Below, in pieces: positions 1-8,207 of a stretch of DNA of 64,000 nt. The translations under genes were made by a program, and so were the position numbers. Each line of letters starts with the position of its first letter. The stretch's first letter is position 1. This DNA is from G963667675 sp965249215 (GTDB taxonomy: Bacteria > Chloroflexota > Dehalococcoidia > Lucifugimonadales > UBA3495), in NCBI GenBank assembly GCA_965249215.1, contig CBDFLN010000002.1, positions 248,001 through 312,000 on the forward strand, written 5' to 3'. The notes beneath the pieces are model-generated. The model ran no database searches. It was given only the letters and a program-made list of their open reading frames with translations, and was not told the DNA's origin.

Positions 1-585
1 AATAATGACCGCCACGCCCATCCCCCCGGCGTCCACCACGCCGGCCTCCCGCAGCATGGCCATCTGGGAGGGAGTCTGGTACACGGCCTCCACCGACGAC
101 CGGAAGGCCTGTTCCCACAGCCGCCGCGGCTCCGGGCTTGCTTCCCCTTCCAATAACTGCTGCACCGAGGTCGACGTGGAGCGCAGCACGGTGAGCATGG
201 TCCCCTCTACCGGCTGTGCGACGGAGCCGTAGGCCGCATCCGCCGCCAGGGTCAAGCCCCGGGCCAGGTCGCGGCCGCTGCACGTTTCAGCTTCCCGCAG
301 GGCGTCGGCCAAGCCCCGGAACAACTGGGACAGGATTACGCCGCTGTTGCCCCTGGCGCCCCAGAACGCCCCCTCGGCCAGCCCCGACGATACCTCCGCC
401 GCGCTGGCCTCGTCGCCGGGGCACTTCTCCAGGGCCGAGCGTATGGTCAGCAGCATGTTGGTGCCGGTGTCGCCGTCGGGCACCGGGAACACGTTCAGCG
501 CGTTGATGGCGTCTCGGTACCGTTCCAGGGATTGCGTCGCCGCAACGAACGCCTGCCGCAGGTCGCCGCCGCTTAAATCGCTCAT
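1..585 (-). CDS. DAK2-domain protein (FakA/YloV-like), N-terminal part, cut by window edge
   Basis: The reverse strand is open from an ATG at 583-585 to the left edge (195 codons), so only the N-terminal part of a protein of usually about 540 residues is visible. The translation has the DAK2 (dihydroxyacetone-kinase L domain) signatures: NVFPVPDGDTGTNM near residues 35-48, ARGNSGVILSQ near 83-93, and LREAGVVDAGG near the end. The family phosphorylates fatty acids bound to FakB (DegV-like) carrier proteins in the cytoplasm; FakA supplies the ATP site. It is divergent from rplU, with about 170 bp between them. The family call is firm. The fatty-acid kinase role is inferred, because the C-terminal domains lie outside the window. 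Confidence 0.88.
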   Translation of the reverse strand, partial: MSDLSGGDLRQAFVAATQSLERYRDAINALNVFPVPDGDTGTNMLLTIRSALEKCPGDEASAAEVSSGLAEGAFWGARGNSGVILSQLFRGLADALREAETCSGRDLARGLTLAADAAYGSVAQPVEGTMLTVLRSTSTSVQQLLEGEASPEPRRLWEQAFRSSVEAVYQTPSQMAMLREAGVVDAGGMGVAVII

Positions 586-690
586 CGATGACCCCGTCCG
601 TTCCCGCCTAACCTTACGCTTTTCGTCCCATTATATGCTACGGAGTTTGCGACGGCCCCGCAGACTGCCGCTGCCGCCGCACCGTTTACC

Positions 691-719
691 TTGACACTTT
701 CGACACCCTAGCTTACCAT
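691..719 (+). promoter_or_regulatory. Putative sigma-70 promoter of rplU-rpmA
   Basis: TTGACA at 691-696 and TACCAT at 714-719 are separated by 17 bp and lie about 38 bp before the rplU start. The -35 box is perfect and the -10 box matches the consensus at four of six positions. Confidence 0.5.
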
Positions 720-756
720 GAATTCCGAGCTTAATCATGGGCTACGCGGGTTAAAC

Positions 757-1146
757 ATGGACTACGCGGTATTCAAGACGGGCGGCAAGCAGTACCGGGT
801 GAAGCCCGGCGACACCTTGGACGTGGAGAAACTTTCCGTGGGTGTCGCCACGGTTGCCGAATTCGGCGAGGTGCTGGCGATTTCCGACGACGGCGACGTC
901 ACCTTCGGCTCTCCCTACGTGCCCGGCGCCAAGGTCCTGGCCCAAGTGCAGGCCCATTACACCGACAAGAAGATCATGGTCTTCAAGTACAAGGCTAAGA
1001 CCAGGTACCGGCGCAAGAGGGGCCATCGCCAGGACTACACCCGTCTCCTCATTCAAGATATCAAGGTGGACAAGCCCGCGTCCCGGACCCGCAGGCCCAG
1101 GGCCCAGCGAAGTACCGCCGCAAAGGCTGAGAGCGATGGCGCATAA
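757..1146 (+). CDS. rplU: 50S ribosomal protein L21
   Basis: L21 binds 23S rRNA in the large ribosomal subunit. The N-terminal sequence MDYAVFKTGGKQYRV is the family signature, and the conserved KYKAKTRYRRKRGHRQ segment follows near residues 77-92. An upstream in-frame ATG at 718 would add 13 residues with no family similarity, so the start at 757 is preferred. At 129 residues the protein is longer than the usual 103 or so; the extra is a basic, Arg/Ala-rich tail. The end overlaps the rpmA start by 11 bp, so translation of L21 and L27 is probably coupled, which is the usual rplU-rpmA arrangement. Confidence 0.96.
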   Translation: MDYAVFKTGGKQYRVKPGDTLDVEKLSVGVATVAEFGEVLAISDDGDVTFGSPYVPGAKVLAQVQAHYTDKKIMVFKYKAKTRYRRKRGHRQDYTRLLIQDIKVDKPASRTRRPRAQRSTAAKAESDGA

Positions 1147-1393
1147 GAAAGCAGGCGGAAGCTCCCACAACGGGCGCGACAGCAATGCCAAGCGGTTGGG
1201 AGTCAAACGCTACGGAGGCGAACGCGTTACCAGCGGGTCTATCCTGATCCGCCAGCGGGGCACACGCATCCTCCCCGGGTCCAACGTCGGCTTGGGCAGG
1301 GACCACACCATCTTCGCCAAGTTGGACGGCCAGGTACAATTCGAATGGGCCGCCAAGGGCCGGCGGCGTGTCAGCGTCTACCCGCTGGACTAG
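1136..1393 (+). CDS. rpmA: 50S ribosomal protein L27
   Basis: L27 sits near the peptidyl-transferase centre of the large subunit. The 85-residue product begins MAHKKAGGSSHNGRDSNAKR, the hallmark N-terminus of L27, and continues with GVKRYGGERVTSGSILIRQRG. It has no N-terminal extension of the kind that is cleaved in Firmicutes. The start codon lies inside the last codons of rplU in another reading frame, an 11-bp overlap. Length matches the family. Confidence 0.97.
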   Translation: MAHKKAGGSSHNGRDSNAKRLGVKRYGGERVTSGSILIRQRGTRILPGSNVGLGRDHTIFAKLDGQVQFEWAAKGRRRVSVYPLD

Positions 1394-1474
1394 CCCGTTA
1401 TCCACGGCCGCTTCATTGCCTGAGTCTAACCAGGTGCGGCCCTGCTCCAACAATAGCTAACGACAGAGACGAAC

Positions 1475-1675
1475 ATGAAAGCCGAAATTCATCCCAAGTT
1501 CTTTAAGTCTACCGTCACCTGCTCCTGCGGCAACGTCTTCGAGACGGGAGCCACCAAGCCCACTCTAAGGGTCGAGGTGTGCAGCAAGTGCCACCCCTTC
1601 TACACCGGCGAGCAGCGGGTCGTGGACACCCAGGGGCGCATCGAGCGTATGCGCCGCCGCTACAACCTCCAATGA
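1475..1675 (+). CDS. rpmE: 50S ribosomal protein L31, zinc-binding type
   Basis: The product has 66 residues and begins MKAEIHPKFFKSTVTCSCGN. It carries the zinc-ribbon cysteines C16, C18, C36 and C39, so this is the C+ zinc-containing form of L31 and not the zinc-free paralogue. It follows rpmA by about 80 bp in the same direction and precedes a DUF1385 gene, a neighbourhood common in several phyla. The family normally holds about 66-75 residues, so the gene is complete. Confidence 0.96.
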   Translation: MKAEIHPKFFKSTVTCSCGNVFETGATKPTLRVEVCSKCHPFYTGEQRVVDTQGRIERMRRRYNLQ

Positions 1676-1865
1676 CCCGCGTCCTCCCTGCCGCGGGCTG
1701 ACTCCCGCCGTTCCCTTGCACTTCCATCGGGCTAACACGCGCGCACCCTTGCCGGCGGCGCCCTTCGCATTTGCCGTAGGTTCTCTGGAACTTCGAGCAT
1801 CCGGCCGCAATATCGCCTTGCAACCAGTCTGCCGATGAGTTCCGGCCTGACTCAAGGAGAAATCA

Positions 1866-2873
1866 GTGCCTGAAGAGCCAAGGTTCGCCTACGGCGGACA
1901 AGCGGTCATCGAAGGCGTCTTGATTCGAGGCCGCAATCACTTCAGTTTGGCCGTGCGCCGCCCCGACGGGAGCATCGAGCGCCGCTCGAACCGTCTCAAC
2001 TCCTTCTACACCGGCCGAGCCCGCCGTCTGCCCTTCGTCAGGGGATTCATAGTACTGGCCGAAACTTTGGTCCTGGGAATCAAGGCCCTGCATACGTCGG
2101 CCAACCTCGCCGCGCAAGAACCTGGGACAGATGCCAAGACTGAAATCCCCAATTGGGCAATGGCTGTAACCCTATTTTCTTCCCTCGTAATTGGCCTTAG
2201 CGTTTTCTTCCTGTTGCCCCTGTTGATCGTTTGGGCCATGGACCCCGTGGTCCCGTCTCACATCGTCAGCGAGCTAATCGAAGGGGCCCTGCGCTTGCTC
2301 ATCCTGGTCGGCTACGTATGGGCCATCGGATTCTTCCCGGATATCAAGCGCGTTTTCGCCTACCATGGCGCCGAACATATGGCCGTCCACGCCCACGAGG
2401 CCGGCCTGCCGCTTAACGTGGACAACGTGCGGAAGTTCGGCACCCCCCATCCCCGGTGCGGCACCGCGTTCCTGCTCACGGTCATGCTGGTATCCATCGC
2501 CGTCTTTATCCTGCTCATGGACCCGCCGTGGGAGTACCGCATAGCCTCCCGCATCGTCTTGATTCCCGTCATCGCCGCCATCAGCTACGAGATAATCCGC
2601 TTCAGCGGCACCCGCCAGCACCTGCTCGTCGGACAGATTATTGCCCAGCCCGGCCTGTGGCTGCAGCGTTTGACCACCAGGGAGCCCGACGACGGCCAGA
2701 TAGAAGTGGCCATCTGCGCCGTAGAAGGCGCCCTGGCCGCCGACGACGGCCGGGAATACACGCCCCCATTCGGCTTAGAAGCCGCAGCCGATGCTGAGGA
2801 AACTGTCGGCGAAGCGGGACCTGATACAGACGTATCGGTACCCGGCGGCGAGAGTGACCCTCCGCAGGGTTAG
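1866..2873 (+). CDS. DUF1385 family integral membrane protein (YqhQ-like)
   Basis: GTG start at 1866 with an AAGGAG ribosome site 6 nt upstream. The 335-residue product opens with FAYGGQAVIEGVLIRG, the DUF1385 signature, and has about four hydrophobic segments near residues 97-124, 139-158, 200-218 and 227-245. The conserved YHGAEH (166-171) and HPRCGT (195-200) motifs could bind metal or form an active site. The last 50 residues are acidic and low-complexity. The biochemical role of the family is unknown to me; location next to ribosomal genes is common. The family assignment is firm. Confidence 0.9.
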   Translation: MPEEPRFAYGGQAVIEGVLIRGRNHFSLAVRRPDGSIERRSNRLNSFYTGRARRLPFVRGFIVLAETLVLGIKALHTSANLAAQEPGTDAKTEIPNWAMAVTLFSSLVIGLSVFFLLPLLIVWAMDPVVPSHIVSELIEGALRLLILVGYVWAIGFFPDIKRVFAYHGAEHMAVHAHEAGLPLNVDNVRKFGTPHPRCGTAFLLTVMLVSIAVFILLMDPPWEYRIASRIVLIPVIAAISYEIIRFSGTRQHLLVGQIIAQPGLWLQRLTTREPDDGQIEVAICAVEGALAADDGREYTPPFGLEAAADAEETVGEAGPDTDVSVPGGESDPPQG

Positions 2874-3014
2874 CCGGCCGGGTCAGACAATGCTGCCGTT
2901 TGCCGCATTGCGGGGCTTGAGAAGCAAGTGAACCCAGCCTAGTGTCACACTGCCTGAGAGCCACGGCCTGCCCACGCTGATTCCGTTTTTGGCATCATAT
3001 GCCTTCGAGCTGTA

Positions 3015-3042
3015 TTGATTATCTTTCTGTGTTTATTATATT
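3015..3042 (+). promoter_or_regulatory. Putative promoter of the vapBC-like operon
   Basis: TTGATT at 3015-3020 and TATATT at 3037-3042 with a 16-bp spacer, in a conspicuously AT-rich stretch 36 bp before the antitoxin start. Confidence 0.45.
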
Positions 3043-3047
3043 CTTAC

Positions 3048-3061
3048 CATGAAACATCATG
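3048..3061. promoter_or_regulatory. Small inverted repeat, candidate antitoxin operator
   Basis: CATGA-AACA-TCATG forms a 5-bp inverted repeat just downstream of the putative -10 box and upstream of the antitoxin ribosome site. Antitoxins of the ribbon-helix-helix type usually bind such palindromes to repress their own operon. Binding here is inferred. Confidence 0.3.
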
Positions 3062-3078
3062 TCATAGAGGAATAGGCG

Positions 3079-3381
3079 ATGGAACCCAAGAGAAAGAGAC
3101 TTACTTTGGACCTTGCCCCCACCTTTCAAAGGCGGCTAAAAGCCATCGCGGCGCTCAAAGGCGTCAGCATGCGCGGGTACTGCCAAGCTGCCATCGACCG
3201 GGAATTGGCACAAGACGAAGCCAATGGAATGGCCGGACTCTTGTCTGACAAGCCTGACTATGAGTTGTTCGCAGACCTCCGGCAGGAGATATTCGGAGGC
3301 AAACCCCTTGCCGGGAGTTCCACCGACCTGATCCGTGAGGCCCGTCAGATTAGGGATGCCGAAACGGGGGAGCGGGCTTGA
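3079..3381 (+). CDS. Ribbon-helix-helix antitoxin, VapB-like
   Basis: This 100-residue protein starts KRKRLTLDLAPTFQRRLKAI, a short basic beta strand followed by helices as in ribbon-helix-helix (CopG/Arc) DNA-binding antitoxins. The C-terminal half is more variable and would wrap the toxin. It ends with TGA overlapping the TTG start of the PIN-domain gene, so the two are translationally coupled. A GAGGAA ribosome site lies just upstream. The pair is a type II toxin-antitoxin module in which this protein neutralises the RNase and represses the operon. The role is inferred from fold and context. Confidence 0.75.
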   Translation: MEPKRKRLTLDLAPTFQRRLKAIAALKGVSMRGYCQAAIDRELAQDEANGMAGLLSDKPDYELFADLRQEIFGGKPLAGSSTDLIREARQIRDAETGERA

Positions 3382-3821
3382 CCGGATCAGTCGTCGTTGA
3401 TGCAAGCCTGGCAGTCAAGTGGCTGGTTGAGGAAGAGGACTCTGACAAAGCCCACGCCGCCCTTCAGTCCTGGGTAGACCGGGATATAACCCGCGTGGCT
3501 CCGTACCTCATGCCCTTCGAGGTCGCCAACGCACTCCACCGGCGTATGTTGCGCGGGGAGTTGAGCGTCGAGAACAGTATCCGCATGATCGCACGGTTGC
3601 TTGAGTCCAGCCTTGAACTTCATCAGCCGCCGGGCCTCCACGCCAGGGCGCTGCAGCTTGCAAATGAACTCAACCAGAACGCTGCCTACGACGCTCACTA
3701 TCTGGCTCTGGCGGAAATTATCGGTTGCGAACTTTGGACAGCCGACGAGAGGTTGTACCGTGTTGCAAGGCCAAGCATTGACAACGTGCGTTGGATAGGA
3801 GAGATGGATGGGCCAGAGTAA
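3378..3821 (+). CDS. PIN-domain ribonuclease toxin, VapC-like
   Basis: The 147-residue product has the PIN-domain acidic residues: D in VVVDASLAVKWLVEEE (residues 5-20), E in MPFEVANALHRR, D in YDAHYLALAE and D in LWTADERLY. These would coordinate Mg2+ for cleavage of RNA. The TTG start overlaps the antitoxin stop codon (TTGA). Length is typical for VapC (about 130-150). The gene lies alone with its antitoxin between core genes and an AMP-binding enzyme, as expected for a small mobile module. Confidence 0.85.
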   Translation: MTGSVVVDASLAVKWLVEEEDSDKAHAALQSWVDRDITRVAPYLMPFEVANALHRRMLRGELSVENSIRMIARLLESSLELHQPPGLHARALQLANELNQNAAYDAHYLALAEIIGCELWTADERLYRVARPSIDNVRWIGEMDGPE

Positions 3822-3926
3822 ATGTTCGTTGGAATCCAACAACCACTAGAGTGCCCTTGAAGCCTTGGAGACCTCGATAAGATAAACCAACGCTTGAAAT
3901 CTCATCGAGACTCGTCGTATTGCCAG

Positions 3927-3969
3927 GTCCCGTTGGCTTTTGGCCTATGCCCCAATATCAAACGGGACC
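3927..3969. repeat. Inverted repeat GGTCCCGTT / AACGGGACC
   Basis: Nine-bp arms at 3927-3935 and 3961-3969 enclose 25 nt. The arms resemble those of the inverted repeat at 11502-11571 (GGTTCCGTTTG / CAAACGGAACC), which suggests a small related element, or a terminator-like hairpin after the toxin gene. No T-tract follows. Confidence 0.4.
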
Positions 3970-4101
3970 GTCCAATCAAACGGCGCAGCTTTTCCACACC
4001 GATATCTACGCGCGTTGCGCTGTTAGCTCACCGGCGATAGCTCCGTGACGGGGTGGACGTATCTGGCTATACTGGATGCATCCCGCGGCAGGAGACACCG
4101 C

Positions 4102-5628
4102 ATGACCGATACGACCCCTCCCGGCACGCTTGTCGACCTTCTGGCATCGGGCGCGCCGTCCCACCCGGCCATAGTGGCCCCCGGCGGGCCCGTCATCACC
4201 TACGACTCCCTGCGGCGTCAGGTGCGAACCCTGGCGCACCAACTCCGGGCCATGGGCATAGGCCGCGGCGACAGGGTAGCCATCGTCCTGCCCAATGGCA
4301 TTGAGGCAATCGTTACGTTCCTGGCCGTCGCAGCGGCCGGCACGGCGGCCCCCCTGAACCCGGCCTACAAGCCCGCCGAGTTCCGGTTCTACATCGACGA
4401 CACCAACGCCAAGGCGCTCATCACCGCGGACGCCGGAGGCGAAGAGGCCCGCGGCGCGGCGCCGTCGTCGATCATCGACATCCGGGCAGCCCTCGACCAG
4501 GACGGCAACGTGGGCCTCACCGGGCCTGGAGTTGGCAAACAAGAGAGATGCGACGCGGCCGTACCGTCGCCCGACGACGCGGCCCTCGTGCTCCATACCA
4601 GCGGCACCACCAGCCGTCCTAAGCGCGTGCCGCTGTCTCACCGGAATCTCACCGCGTCGGCGGAGAACATCGTCCAGACCTACGACCTGTCCGACGGGGA
4701 CGTATCCCTCTGCATCATGCCGCTGTTCCACGTCCACGGGTTGTTGGCGTCTACCCTCTCTACCCTCCGTTCGGGAGGGACCGTGGTCGTGCCGCCGCGC
4801 TTCAACCCGTTGGCGTTCTGGCAGCTCGTAGACGAATACCGTGCCACGTGGTTCTCCGCCGTGCCCGCGATGTTCCAGGCCCTGCTGTCCAGGGCTCGCG
4901 GCGGCGGAACTCCCAGGAACGCGGACAGCCTGCGCTTCATCCGCTCCTGCAGCTCGGCGCTCTCCCCGGCGGTCATGGAACAGATGGAGTCCACCTTTGG
5001 TGTGCCGGTCATCGAGGCCTACGGCATGACCGAGGCTGCGCACCAGATGGCGTCTAACCCCTTGCCCCCTGGTAGCCGCGAGCCCGGCTCGGTGGGACAG
5101 GGCACTGGCGTAAGAATCGGCATCATGGACGAGGCCGGCGAGCTTCTGGATGCCGGCGCTGTTGGCGAGGTGGTGATAAGCGGTCCCAACGTTATCCGGG
5201 GGTATGAGTCAAATCCGGACGCCAACGCCTCGTCCTTCGTCGGCGACTGGTTCAGAACGGGTGACCAGGGCCGGCTTGACGAGAGCGGGGCGCTGACCAT
5301 TAAGGGCCGGATTAAGGAGATCATCAACCGCAGCGGCGAGAAGGTTTCTCCTGCCGAGATCGACGAGGTGCTCCTGTCGCACCCCGCCGTCGAGGAGGCC
5401 GTGGCGTTCGGAGTCCCGCATCCCACGCACGGAGAAGAGCCCGCCGCCGCGGTCGTTCTAGTCTCCCAAGCGACGGAGAGGGACCTCGTCGCGCACTGCA
5501 GGCTGAGCCTTGCCGCATTCAAGGTGCCGCGGAAGATACACATTGTCGACTCCATCCCGCGCACTGCGACAGGCAAGGTCCAGCGGCGAGTCGTCGCCGA
5601 GACCGTCACCGGAGGGCCGCCCGCGTGA
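4102..5628 (+). CDS. AMP-forming acyl-CoA ligase, oxalate-CoA ligase (AAE3/Pcs60)-like
   Basis: An ANL-superfamily adenylating enzyme of 508 residues. The ATP/AMP signature LHTSGTTSRPKRVPLSHRN, the PLFHVHGLLA segment, EAYGMTEAAHQMASNPLP, the FRTGDQG motif and the C-terminal catalytic lysine in PRTATGKVQRR are all present. The combination of the HVHGLLA stretch and the MTEA-H-M-SNPLP motif closely resembles plant and yeast oxalyl-CoA synthetases, so oxalate or another small dicarboxylate is a plausible substrate, though this is inference. ATG at 4102 is preferred over an upstream in-frame codon because family similarity begins soon after it. The stop overlaps the GTG start of the next gene. 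Confidence 0.85.
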   Translation: MTDTTPPGTLVDLLASGAPSHPAIVAPGGPVITYDSLRRQVRTLAHQLRAMGIGRGDRVAIVLPNGIEAIVTFLAVAAAGTAAPLNPAYKPAEFRFYIDDTNAKALITADAGGEEARGAAPSSIIDIRAALDQDGNVGLTGPGVGKQERCDAAVPSPDDAALVLHTSGTTSRPKRVPLSHRNLTASAENIVQTYDLSDGDVSLCIMPLFHVHGLLASTLSTLRSGGTVVVPPRFNPLAFWQLVDEYRATWFSAVPAMFQALLSRARGGGTPRNADSLRFIRSCSSALSPAVMEQMESTFGVPVIEAYGMTEAAHQMASNPLPPGSREPGSVGQGTGVRIGIMDEAGELLDAGAVGEVVISGPNVIRGYESNPDANASSFVGDWFRTGDQGRLDESGALTIKGRIKEIINRSGEKVSPAEIDEVLLSHPAVEEAVAFGVPHPTHGEEPAAAVVLVSQATERDLVAHCRLSLAAFKVPRKIHIVDSIPRTATGKVQRRVVAETVTGGPPA

Positions 5629-6608
5629 GGTTCGCGGTGGTCGGCGCCGGCGCCATCGGGGCCTACCTGGGCGCTAAGCTCAGCGTGTCCGGGCACGATG
5701 TGTCCCTGATCGCGCGCGGACCGCATCTGCAGGCCATGCAGACCCACGGCGTACGCGTGCGGAGCCCGGAAGGAGACTTCCAGGCCCATCCCACCGCGAC
5801 CGCCGACTACGATGCGGTGGGCGAAGTCGACTTTGTTTTTCTAACGGTCAAGGCCCACAGCCTGCCGGAGGTCGCCCCCAGGCTGGGACCGCTATTGGGG
5901 CCGGAGACGGCCGTTGTCTCGACCCAGAACGGCATCCCCTGGTGGTACTTCCAGCGCCACGGCGGTCCTTGGGAGGGAAGACAGATAGCCCGGCTGGACC
6001 CCCACGGGACCGTCTCCGCCGCCATTGCCGCCGAGCGCGTTATCGGCTGCATAGCCTACCCTTCCGCGTCCATCGCCGAGCCGGGCGTTATAGACCACGT
6101 GGAGGGCAACAGGTTCAGCATAGGGGAGCCCGACGGCTCGACCAGCGGACGGTGCAGGAGACTGTCTGGCGCTCTGAAGGAGTCGGGGTTGCGCGGCCCC
6201 ATCCGCTCTAACATACGGGCCGACGTGTGGGTGAAGCTGCTGGGCAACGTCGCCTTTAACCCCATCAGCGCGCTGACCCGCGCCACGCTCGTCGAAATAA
6301 CCGGCCATCCGCAGGCGCTTGCCCTGGCCCGGTCCATCATGCAAGAGGCCGACGCCGTGGCCAATGCCCTTGGAGTGACGGTGCCGGTCTCAATCGAGCA
6401 GCGTATCGCCGGGGCCGCCGCCGTGGGCGAGCACAAGACCTCCATGCTTCAGGACCTCGAGTCCGGCAGGCCTATGGAGCTTGAAGCCATCGTCGGGGCC
6501 GTCATCGAGCTCGGAGAGATACTCGACGTGCCCATGCCCAACACCAAGGCTGTATACGCGGCTGCAAAGTTGCTAGGCGAAGTTGCTGCCAGGGGTGGGG
6601 CGGGATGA
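5625..6608 (+). CDS. 2-dehydropantoate 2-reductase family (ketopantoate reductase-like)
   Basis: A 327-residue NADPH-dependent reductase. The N-terminus MRFAVVGAGAIGAYLGAKL is a Rossmann motif, and LTVKAHSLPEV and VKLLGNVAFNPISALT are ApbA/PanE features, the latter containing the catalytic lysine. The family reduces ketopantoate to pantoate in coenzyme A synthesis, but many members act on other 2-keto acids. The GTG start overlaps the stop of the AMP-ligase gene (GTGA), so the two are probably cotranscribed. The pairing with a CoA ligase suggests a catabolic role, not pantothenate synthesis; that is inference. Confidence 0.85.
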   Translation: MRFAVVGAGAIGAYLGAKLSVSGHDVSLIARGPHLQAMQTHGVRVRSPEGDFQAHPTATADYDAVGEVDFVFLTVKAHSLPEVAPRLGPLLGPETAVVSTQNGIPWWYFQRHGGPWEGRQIARLDPHGTVSAAIAAERVIGCIAYPSASIAEPGVIDHVEGNRFSIGEPDGSTSGRCRRLSGALKESGLRGPIRSNIRADVWVKLLGNVAFNPISALTRATLVEITGHPQALALARSIMQEADAVANALGVTVPVSIEQRIAGAAAVGEHKTSMLQDLESGRPMELEAIVGAVIELGEILDVPMPNTKAVYAAAKLLGEVAARGGAG

Positions 6609-6807
6609 TTGGCGACAAAAGGCGGCGGCAATTACAGCTTCCACCGAGAGATTAAAGACGATGTTGAGGGGGATGCCTCTGATGAACTTCCGGCGGAGAG
6701 AGGCCGATGTTCACAGTGGCTGCGACGCAGTTGAAGGCCCTTCGCGGTGGGGACGAGACCGAATTAGAAATACGGCTAATCTGACAGGGTCTAGCTGCGA
6801 GCAAGGG

Positions 6808-7053
6808 TCACTCGGTCTCTAGTTGAACAACGCGGGCATCTTTGTCTTGGGCTTTCTCCAACAATCGCTGTAATAGTGCGCGGCTGGCGTCCTGCCGTCG
6901 TTCCGATGTTTGCTGGCGTTCCGCCAACTCTCGCGTCCATTCTTCCAGGGCTTCGCGGCCTTCTGCCATTAATGCGGCTAGCTCTGCACCTATGGCCGCG
7001 AACTCTTCCAGGGTGCGAATGCGTTCCTCGTGGCGACTATCCCCGTTGGTCAT
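6808..7053 (-). CDS. Small coiled-coil protein, function unknown
   Basis: An 81-residue ORF with an ATG at 7051-7053 preceded by GAGG at good spacing. The sequence is almost entirely charged and helical (Glu, Arg, Ala, Gln and Leu rich), with heptad-like leucines through EELAALMAEGREALEEW and RALLQRLLEKAQDKDAR, so it should form a coiled coil. There is no signal peptide or recognisable domain. It lies alone at the start of an accessory region. The ribosome site and coherent helical sequence make it likely real; I do not recognise a family. Confidence 0.5.
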   Translation of the reverse strand: MTNGDSRHEERIRTLEEFAAIGAELAALMAEGREALEEWTRELAERQQTSERRQDASRALLQRLLEKAQDKDARVVQLETE

Positions 7054-7400
7054 GTTCTACCTCGGCCCTGACCTGCACGTTGGGCGATGCCTGCATTGAG
7101 CTTCGCATCATTGCCGCAGGAGCTGGATGAGCGCACGGGTACCTGACGTTCTGTCATCTTACGCACAGCTGCCGCCCGCTCAACGAGATTCTATTGAATC
7201 ATTCTTGTGGACGGGACGCAAGAAACCGAGCTACACTTGCAGCACAATTGCTTGCTCATACCCGTAGATCAAGCCGCAGCGCTTACAGCACGAGCCGGTT
7301 TCCGGCATTAAGTCCTATGCTCAAGGACAGCGCCCTTCAATCCCGGCAAGGCGCAAACATCGAATCAAGTCTTGCCGCCTGATTGGCCCGATCCGCGGCA
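7054..7400. other. Intergenic stretch without recognised features
   Basis: I see no convincing gene, RNA or repeat in these 347 bp. In particular I found no HicA-type toxin next to the HicB gene that follows. Confidence 0.4.
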
Positions 7401-7643
7401 TCAGGCGACGTCTTTAACCTTAATCGCAATTCCGCCTACTACAGGGAGCGGCAAGTCCTTGGATATACGGAACAATAGCCACTCCTCCGGCACTTCTTCC
7501 AACCCCTCGCGGCATTCCTCGAGGGTGTGAGCGTTGGCGTAGACGCCGTTGCACACCGGGATCTCTCCGTAGAACCAGCCGTCGTCGTCAAGGATTTCAT
7601 ACTTGGCTTGGCGTAAGGCGGACTGGATGTACTTGGTCAACAT
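7401..7643 (-). CDS. HicB-family antitoxin-like protein, no HicA partner seen
   Basis: The 80-residue product YEILDDDGWFYGEIPVCNGV followed by ANAHTLEECREGLEEVPEEW has the HicB partial RNase-H-like fold pattern (substrate-like G-x-I and the T-x-EEC-x-x-L helix). A GAGGAGA ribosome site lies 6 nt before the ATG. HicB normally neutralises the HicA mRNA interferase encoded beside it. No HicA-like ORF is visible on either side, so this is an orphan, either a stand-alone regulator or a remnant. The family call is good; function is uncertain. Confidence 0.7.
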   Translation of the reverse strand: MLTKYIQSALRQAKYEILDDDGWFYGEIPVCNGVYANAHTLEECREGLEEVPEEWLLFRISKDLPLPVVGGIAIKVKDVA

Positions 7644-7720
7644 CGCCGGTCTCCTCGGTTGGCGGTTGGTGCTACGCTCATTACTCCAGACGAGGTGTTC
7701 GACCGCTCTGCTGTTGTATC

Positions 7721-8207
7721 CTACTTTCTCCCAACGACCATGAAGTGCTGGCTAACGCCGATGAGGGACGGCTCCCTCTCCAACTTCCGTACCAATGCAA
7801 GAAGCCGCTCCCGGGCCTCTGGATCGGCCATGCGCTGTTCCAACCCTTTTGCCAGCCACCCTGGTCCCTGCACTGCTACCACGTCCAACACAGTGAAACC
7901 TGCCCCGCTGATTTCCGCTTCTAGCTCTTCAGGACGGTGGAAATAGGCGGCGGTGAAATAGTCTTTGGAAGTGGGGTTGCGGTGTTGGCCTCCTTCCAAG
8001 TCTCGCTCCAAGATGTGCTGGAACTCAGGGTCGTCGATCCAGCCGTTGACCAGACCGTCGAAGAGGCCGGCGAACTGATTGATGCCCACCCCGATGACGA
8101 CTCCACCGGGCCGCAACACCCGGCGGGCTTCCGATAGCGCCTTTCGCCGCTGGTCCGCCTCCGTAAGGTGGTAGAGGGGGCCATCAGCAATAGTGCGTCG
8201 CAACTCA
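7721..8207 (-). pseudogene. Truncated class I methyltransferase, second copy of the gene at 11624-12460
   Basis: Only the C-terminal two thirds of a SAM-dependent methyltransferase remain. The stretch from LYHLTEADQRRKAL to GVSQHFMVVGRK is nearly identical at protein and DNA level to the intact copy at 11624-12460; the homology breaks off abruptly near 8207. The SAM-binding motif I (DVGGGPG in the intact copy) is missing, so the product cannot be a working methyltransferase. Upstream, the DNA switches to an unrelated HNH gene. Similarity continues for about 25 bp beyond the stop codon. The layout indicates a duplication followed by a deletion or recombination join. Confidence 0.85.

Noticed and set aside
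7644..7720. HicA toxin upstream of HicB
   Set aside because: Only 77 bp before the methyltransferase fragment, and no HicA-like sequence on either side.
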